Source: JAYTXL01 sp043742955 (lineage in GTDB: Bacteria; Verrucomicrobiota; Verrucomicrobiia; Limisphaerales; JAYTXL01). From it: 8,833 nt of DNA. Of this stretch, positions 5,196-8,833 are shown in pieces. The position numbers and the translations under genes are program-made. The stretch lies in NCBI GenBank assembly GCA_043742955.1, contig JAYTXL010000066.1, positions 1 to 8,833 on the forward strand, written 5' to 3'. The stretch's first letter is position 1. Every line of letters begins with the position of its first letter. The notes beneath the pieces are model-generated. The model searched no databases. It had not been told where the DNA came from and was given only the letters and a program-made list of their open reading frames with translations.

Positions 5196-6980
5196 ATGAT
5201 TTGGATCGCCCCCTCGGAAAAAAATGCGGACAATGCGGCGCTGGAAAAACGCCTCTGGGATGCCGCCGACCAGTTGCGCGCCAATTCTGAATTGAAGTCG
5301 CAGGAATATTCCGCGCCCGTCCTCGGCCTCATCTTTCTGCGGTTTGCCGAAGTCCGCTTCACCGCGAAACGCGCCCAATTAGAATCTCCCTCGCCCCTCG
5401 GAGGGGAGAGGGACGGGGTGAGGGGTGAAGTGCCCACGCCTCGCGTGTCCCGGCGCGGCTCACGCGTGGACGAACCCGCCGCCTATCACGCCGAGGGAAT
5501 TTTGTATCTGCCCGCCGAAGCGCGATTTGATTATCTGCTGAATCGCCCCGAAGCCGAGAACATCGGCGCGAAGGTCAATGCCGCCATGCGCGACATTGAA
5601 AAGCACAACCCACAGCTCGCCGGTGTCCTGCCCAAGACCTTCAACATTTTCGGCAGCACACTCCTCAAGGAACTGCTCAAAAAAATTTCTGAAATCCCCG
5701 TTTCATCCGACTACGACACCTTCGGTCGCGTGTATGAATATTTCCTGGGCGAGTTCGCGATGGCCGAAGGCCAGGGCGGCGGCGAATTTTACACACCCTC
5801 CAGCATCGTCCGGCTGCTCACGGAAATCATTGAACCGTTTCACGGTCGCATTCTCGATCCGGCGTGCGGTTCGGGCGGTATGTTCGTGCAATCCGCGCGC
5901 TTCGTGACCGAGCACCAGAAAAGCCCGGCGAAGGAACTGGCGATTTACGGTCAGGAAAAAGAGCGCACCACCGGCGACCTGTGCCGCATGAACCTCGCCG
6001 TGCATGGGCTGGAAGGCGACATCAAACAGGCCATCAGCTACTACGACGACCCCCATGATGCCACCGGCAAATTTGATTTCGTCCTCGCCAACCCGCCGTT
6101 CAACGTCAACGCCGTGGACAAGGAGCGGTTGAAAGATCAAGTTGGCGCGAATCGCCGTTATCCGTTCGGGTTGCCGCGCACGGACAATGGCAATTATCTT
6201 TGGATTCAACTTTTTTATTCCGCGTTGAATGAAAAAGGCCGCGCTGGTTTCGTCATGGCGAATTCCGCTTCTGACGCCCGCTCGTCCGAGCAGGAACTTC
6301 GCCGCCAACTGATTGAGAGCCGCGCCGTGGATGTGATGGTCGCTGTCGGGCCGAATATGTTTTACACCGTCACGCTGCCCGTCACGCTTTGGTTTCTGGA
6401 TAAGGGGAAGGTAGGGCGCGTCACTCCGTGCGCGCCGTCGGATGGCAAAGGGGAGCGGCGTGCAGAGGACTGCCCGCCCTACCAGCGACAGGATTCGGTT
6501 CTGTTCATAGATGCCCGCCACATTTACCGGCAGATAGATCGGGCGCATCGGGAATGGACGGCCGCGCAGACCGGATTTATTGCCAACCTCGTCCGCCTGT
6601 ATCGCGGTGAAGCTTTGGATTTTACTTTCGGCGGCGACGAAGCACAGGCGAAGCTGGCTGAAATTTTCGGAGGGACGAGCTCCGCGAGTCCCAAATCAAC
6701 CGGGAAGTCAGGGACTCGTGTAACTCGTCCCTCCGAGGGATTGGCCTACCGCGACGTAGCCGGACTCTGCAAAGCCGCCACGCTGAAAGAAATTGAAGCG
6801 CAAGGCTGGAGCTTGAATCCGGGGCGATATGTTGGCGTGGCGGCGGGTGATGAAGTCAGCGACGAGGATTTCAAGGAGCAGCTCGAAACGCTGAACGAGG
6901 AACTCGCAGCCCTCAACGCCGACGCGCGGAAACTTGAAAATACGATTGCCGACAATGTCGCCGGAATCCTAGCAATATGA
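5196..6980 (+). CDS. hsdM: Type I DNA adenine methyltransferase M subunit with three in-frame repeat insertions
   Basis: HsdM transfers methyl from S-adenosylmethionine to the N6 of adenine in the target chosen by HsdS. It also forms the core of the restriction complex. The N-terminal HsdM_N helical domain spans about 12-160 (KRLWDAADQLRANSELKSQEYS). The methyltransferase domain carries motif I DPACGSGGMF at 221-230 and the catalytic motif IV NPPF at 299-302. The C-terminal FKEQLETLNEELAALN (from 559) is the usual coiled tail. At 594 residues it is longer than the roughly 520 I would expect for close relatives. The excess is accounted for by three low-similarity insertions near residues 64-85, 405-430 and 491-514, each matching a palindromic DNA repeat. 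The catalytic motifs are untouched and the frame is intact, so activity is plausible. The ATG at 5196 gives the typical start MIWIAPSEKN; no strong ribosome-binding site is seen. Confidence 0.96.
   Translation: MIWIAPSEKNADNAALEKRLWDAADQLRANSELKSQEYSAPVLGLIFLRFAEVRFTAKRAQLESPSPLGGERDGVRGEVPTPRVSRRGSRVDEPAAYHAEGILYLPAEARFDYLLNRPEAENIGAKVNAAMRDIEKHNPQLAGVLPKTFNIFGSTLLKELLKKISEIPVSSDYDTFGRVYEYFLGEFAMAEGQGGGEFYTPSSIVRLLTEIIEPFHGRILDPACGSGGMFVQSARFVTEHQKSPAKELAIYGQEKERTTGDLCRMNLAVHGLEGDIKQAISYYDDPHDATGKFDFVLANPPFNVNAVDKERLKDQVGANRRYPFGLPRTDNGNYLWIQLFYSALNEKGRAGFVMANSASDARSSEQELRRQLIESRAVDVMVAVGPNMFYTVTLPVTLWFLDKGKVGRVTPCAPSDGKGERRAEDCPPYQRQDSVLFIDARHIYRQIDRAHREWTAAQTGFIANLVRLYRGEALDFTFGGDEAQAKLAEIFGGTSSASPKSTGKSGTRVTRPSEGLAYRDVAGLCKAATLKEIEAQGWSLNPGRYVGVAAGDEVSDEDFKEQLETLNEELAALNADARKLENTIADNVAGILAI
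5387..5424. repeat. Palindromic repeat inside hsdM, first element
   Basis: Arms TCCCTCGCCCCTC (5387-5399) and GAGGGGAGAGGGA (5401-5413) pair with one mismatch, followed by CGGGGTGAGGG. The stretch 5405-5424 matches 8158-8177 in the dinD-hsdS spacer at 17 of 20 positions, so it belongs to an interspersed family present at least twice in the window. In HsdM it encodes SPSPLGGERDGVRGE near residues 64-78, which does not resemble the normal protein. The surrounding AQLE and RRGSRVDEPAAYHAEG are typical HsdM. Confidence 0.85.
6410..6483. repeat. Palindromic repeat inside hsdM, second element
   Basis: The element is bounded by a perfect 9-bp inverted repeat, GGTAGGGCG (6410-6418) and CGCCCTACC (6475-6483). 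Weaker pairing continues inward on both sides (CACTCCGTGCGCGCCG against CGGCGTGCAGAGGACTG), leaving a loop around TCGGATGGCAAAGGGG. It encodes VGRVTPCAPSDGKGERR and then AEDCPPYQ between LWFLDKGK and RQDSVLFIDARHIYRQ, which are typical HsdM on both sides. The VGRVTPCAP reading is a hallmark of a repeat I associate with Verrucomicrobiota (memory, not searched). Confidence 0.85.
6667..6736. repeat. Palindromic repeat inside hsdM, third element
   Basis: Perfect 13-bp terminal inverted repeats, TCGGAGGGACGAG (6667-6679) and CTCGTCCCTCCGA (6724-6736), enclose a second perfect 8-bp pair, CGAGTCCC (6685-6692) and GGGACTCG (6711-6718). The loop is 18 bases. It encodes GGTSSASPKSTGKSGTRVTR at about residues 492-511, between AQAKLAEIF and YRDVAGLCKAATL, which are ordinary HsdM sequence. 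It is unrelated in sequence to the other two insertions. Confidence 0.87.
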
Positions 6981-7828
6981 ATACCGACATCATCCAAACT
7001 CTCACTTCTACTTTTGAAGCCAGCGCCCAGCAGACCGACGGCGGCATTGAGTATTGGCTGGCGCGCGATCTTCAGCACCTACTTGGCTACGACGAGTGGC
7101 GCAATTTTAACAACACCGCAATTTCCAAGGCCAAAACCGCCTGCGAAGTCTCCGGCCATCCCGTCGCCGACCATTTTGTTGACGTCAACAAAATGGTCGA
7201 ACTCGGTTCAGGCAGCCAGCGCCAGATTGAGGACATCATGCTCACGCGCTACGCCTGCTACCTCATCGCGCAGAATGGCGATCCGCGAAAACAGGAAATC
7301 GCCTTTGCCCAGACCTACTTTGCCATCCAGACTCGGCGCGCGGAAATCATCGAGCAACGGATGCTGGAAGCCGAGCGGGTTCTGGCACGGCGCAAATTGA
7401 GTGCCACGGAGAAAGAGCTTTCCACCGTCATCTACGAGCAGACCGGCGGCGACGATAATTTTGCCCTCATTCGCAGCAAGGGCGACCACGCCTTGTTCGG
7501 CAAGACCACCCAGGCCATGAAAGCCCAGTGGAAAGTGCCGGACAATCGCCCGCTGGCCGACTTCGCGCCGACCATCGTGCTCAAGGCTAAGGATTTTGCC
7601 ACCGAGATCACCATCTTCAATGCTCGCGAGCATGGGATGAAAAACGAATCGGCCATTTCCCGCGAACACATCACCAACAACGAAGCCGTGCGCAAGACCC
7701 TGCTCGAACGCGGCATCCGCCCGGAGAGCTTGCCCGCCGCTGAGGACGTGAAAAAAGTCGAGCGACGCTTGGCCTCGGAAGAAAAGAAATCGCTCAAAAA
7801 CCCGGACGCTTTGGAGGCGGGAGAGTGA
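6977..7828 (+). CDS. dinD: DNA damage-inducible protein D (DinD family)
   Basis: In E. coli DinD is SOS-induced and disassembles or inhibits RecA filaments. Homologues are often found inside type I R-M operons, where the role is not settled. The 283-residue length is normal. The N-terminal half is a Bro-N-like domain (GIEYWLARDLQHLLGYDEWRNF, about 23-44) followed by the diagnostic DHFVDVNKMVELGSGSQR and LTRYACYLIAQNGDPRKQE segments (about 65-107). A helical middle (EIIEQRMLEAERVLARRKL) and an ITNNEAVRKTLLERGI segment near 232-247 complete the family pattern. The start codon overlaps the hsdM stop as ATGA, so translation is probably coupled and the gene expressed with the methylase. The protein looks intact. 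A perfect 32-bp palindrome lies within codons 64-75. Confidence 0.95.
   Translation: MNTDIIQTLTSTFEASAQQTDGGIEYWLARDLQHLLGYDEWRNFNNTAISKAKTACEVSGHPVADHFVDVNKMVELGSGSQRQIEDIMLTRYACYLIAQNGDPRKQEIAFAQTYFAIQTRRAEIIEQRMLEAERVLARRKLSATEKELSTVIYEQTGGDDNFALIRSKGDHALFGKTTQAMKAQWKVPDNRPLADFAPTIVLKAKDFATEITIFNAREHGMKNESAISREHITNNEAVRKTLLERGIRPESLPAAEDVKKVERRLASEEKKSLKNPDALEAGE
7168..7199. repeat. Perfect 32-bp palindrome within dinD
   Basis: The left arm CGACCATTTTGTTGAC (7168-7183) is the exact reverse complement of the right arm at 7184-7199, with no spacer. It encodes the conserved residues D-H-F-V-D-V-N-K-M-V. Part of the symmetry follows from that conserved protein sequence, but every synonymous position also matches. 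It could be an operator, a cruciform or transcript hairpin, or a coincidence of conservation. Confidence 0.9.
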
Positions 7829-7882
7829 ACATGACGCCGCCAGTTTTAGTTCCAACTCACAAGGATTCCTTGACGGTTCGCA

Positions 7883-8100
7883 GCGCCAACGGCGCGGTTT
7901 CATACCAGCCTGGGGCAACGCCCCAGGTCCACGTCCACCAGATGGAACAAGGGCCAACGGCCCGGCCTATCACCAGGAGATTTGATTCGTCGCATGGGGT
8001 CGCGCATCGAGGATGGGACGGGCCTTCAGCCCTCGGTTTTGTTTTTTCATCCCTTCCTGGGGCGTTGCCCCAGGCTGGTATGGGGGCGCACCTTTGGTGC
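7883..8100. repeat. Composite hairpin array with a 26-bp inverted repeat, between dinD and hsdS
   Basis: This stretch fills most of the 385-base gap between dinD and hsdS. A perfect 26-bp inverted repeat joins 7902-7927 with 8056-8081, and weaker pairing extends beyond both outer ends. Within and around it are small hairpins: GCGCC-AAC-GGCGC (7883-7895), CCTGGGGC-AAC-GCCCCAGG (7909-7927), GGGCC-AAC-GGCCC (7951-7963), GGGC-CTTCA-GCCC (8020-8032), CCTGGGGC-GTT-GCCCCAGG (8056-8074) and GCACC-TTT-GGTGC (8088-8100). Such loops resemble an interspersed repeat of Verrucomicrobiota (memory only). An open frame starting at ATG 7831 runs through it to 8211, but its protein is repeat-derived and I do not call it a gene. 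Confidence 0.85.
8008..8047 (+). terminator. Possible intrinsic terminator or attenuator before hsdS
   Basis: A short stem, either GGGC/GCCC (8020-8023 with 8029-8032) or the alternative CGAGG/CCTCG (8008-8012 with 8031-8035), is followed by a T-rich tract at 8037-8047 (four T, G, six T). The stem is short, and it lies within the repeat array, so it may only be a chance terminator that reduces read-through into hsdS. Confidence 0.35.
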
Positions 8101-8145
8101 TTGGGGAAGGCCCGCGACCTCGAACAAACCATCGTCGGCTCACTT

Positions 8146-8177
8146 CCTCTCCCGCTGGGAGAGGACCGAGGTGAGGG
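8146..8177. repeat. Interspersed hairpin repeat upstream of hsdS
   Basis: Perfect 8-bp arms, CCTCTCCC (8146-8153) and GGGAGAGG (8157-8164), with a three-base loop are followed by ACCGAGGTGAGGG. This is a second copy of the repeat family found inside hsdM at 5387-5424; 8158-8177 matches 5405-5424 at 17 of 20 positions. Confidence 0.85.
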
Positions 8178-8201
8178 CGCGCAGCGTATGGCGGAAATTC
8201 T

Positions 8202-8206
8202 GGAGG
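8202..8206 (+). promoter_or_regulatory. Ribosome-binding site of hsdS
   Basis: GGAGG lies 7 bases before the ATG at 8214 and supports that start. This indicates that translation of hsdS restarts independently after the long repeat spacer. Confidence 0.75.
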
Positions 8207-8213
8207 CGTGACG

Positions 8214-8833
8214 ATGGACTGCGTTCTCAAAGATCTCATCGCGGTTTCAAAGGATGGAGAGTGGGGAAAGGGTGAACTGTTCGACGATTCCGTTGAGATG
8301 CTGGCCATTCGAGGCACGGACTTCGAGGATGTGCGCTTCGGTTTCACTGGCGGCACTCCGCGACGACACATTGCGAAGCGCCACGCGGAGCGGAAGCTTC
8401 TTCAGCCGTGGGACGTGATTATCGAAGCGGCTGGCGGCACGAAAAACCAAATTACTGGCAGGACGGTTCTGCTTCGTCCGCAATTGTTCTCACGTTCGGA
8501 GCTCCCTTTCACCTGCGCGAGCTTCAGTCGCTTCATCCGCTTCAACATCGAGCTTTGCGACCCGGCGTTCATGTTCTGGTATCTCCAATGTCTTTACGCC
8601 TCCGGTTCGATGCACGCTTACCACACGCAGCACACCGGCGTGGCTCGTTTCCAGTGGACAACATTCTCTGAGCGCGAGCCGCTTTCGCTTCCCCCGCTGC
8701 CGGTGCAACGGCGGATTGCGGGCATTCTGTCGGCCTACGACGAGCTGATGGAGAACAGTCAGCGGCGCATCCGGATTTTGGAGGCGATGGCCCGCGCCCT
8801 CTACCGCGAGTGGTTCGTCCACTTCCGCTTCCC
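8214..8833 (+). CDS. hsdS: Type I restriction specificity subunit S, 3' end beyond the window
   Basis: HsdS recognises the bipartite DNA target and joins two HsdM and two HsdR subunits. The frame is open from the ATG at 8214 to the window end (206 codons), so roughly the first half of a usual 400-450 residue subunit is seen. Residues 1-155 form the first target-recognition domain, including an IRGTDFEDVRFG segment near 32-43 and PWDVIIEAAGGT near 65-76. Next comes the central conserved region, LSLPPLPVQRRIAGILSAYD and then ELMENSQRRIRILEAMARAL (about 157-196), which forms the long helix separating the two recognition domains. The following ALYREWFVHFRFP is also typical. The second recognition domain must lie downstream. 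No repeat insertion is visible in this part. Confidence 0.93.
   Translation, partial: MDCVLKDLIAVSKDGEWGKGELFDDSVEMLAIRGTDFEDVRFGFTGGTPRRHIAKRHAERKLLQPWDVIIEAAGGTKNQITGRTVLLRPQLFSRSELPFTCASFSRFIRFNIELCDPAFMFWYLQCLYASGSMHAYHTQHTGVARFQWTTFSEREPLSLPPLPVQRRIAGILSAYDELMENSQRRIRILEAMARALYREWFVHFRF

Noticed and set aside
5387..6736. Insertion sequence remnants in hsdM
   Set aside because: The elements are only 40-75 bp, encode no transposase and show no clear target duplication. They fit small palindromic repeats better than decayed insertion sequences.
6977..7828. An SOS (LexA) box controlling dinD
   Set aside because: I see no E. coli-type CTGT-N8-ACAG box before dinD, and the gene overlaps hsdM, leaving no room for its own promoter except inside hsdM.
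7883..8177. CRISPR array
   Set aside because: The repeats are inverted hairpins of different sequence with irregular spacing. There are no direct repeats with uniform spacers.
7831..8211. Open frame from an ATG shortly after the dinD stop, with GGAGG upstream, to just before hsdS
   Set aside because: Nearly all of it is built from hairpin repeats and the peptide has no protein character. The start region could be a remnant of a small gene, but I cannot support that.

Overview
The window is a GC-rich bacterial type I restriction-modification locus with all genes on the + strand. The order is DUF4276-like gene, hsdR, a gene-poor insert carrying a ParD/ParE toxin-antitoxin pair, hsdM, dinD, a repeat-filled spacer, and the 5' part of hsdS, which runs off the window end. 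The style of the HsdM/HsdR proteins and of the interspersed palindromic repeats suggests a Verrucomicrobiota (Pedosphaera/Limisphaera-like) genome. The repeats include GGAGAGG...GGTGAGGG elements, GGTAGGGCG...CGCCCTACC elements and CCTGGGGCAACGCCCCAGG hairpins. This assignment is inference from memory of such genomes; no search was run.

Region by region: 1-106 has no complete gene. 107-724 is a DUF4276-family-like gene whose 5' end has no ordinary start codon and is preceded by an in-frame TGA. 729-3773 is a complete hsdR, the nuclease/translocase, starting 4 bases after the DUF4276-like stop. 3774-4545 holds only a doubtful small ORF, a palindromic repeat and a possible ParD operator. 4546-5005 is parD plus a parE cut short by an in-frame TAA; the rest of the toxin is still readable to 5077. 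5196-6980 is hsdM, carrying three different palindromic repeat elements inside its reading frame. 6977-7828 is dinD, overlapping hsdM by ATGA and containing a perfect 32-bp palindrome. 7829-8213 is a spacer built of hairpins and long inverted repeats. 8214-8833 is the 5' part of hsdS, covering the first target-recognition domain and the central conserved helix.

Functionally, HsdS would select the DNA target, two HsdM subunits would methylate adenine in it, and HsdR would translocate and cut unmodified DNA. DinD and the DUF4276-like protein are accessory. In E. coli DinD antagonises RecA filaments. The DUF4276-like protein is of unknown function but is sited as the first gene of the operon. 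The toxin-antitoxin pair and the repeats look like later additions. The most unusual feature is the accumulation of at least three families of palindromic elements in frame within one essential R-M gene, together with the dinD palindrome and a degraded parE.
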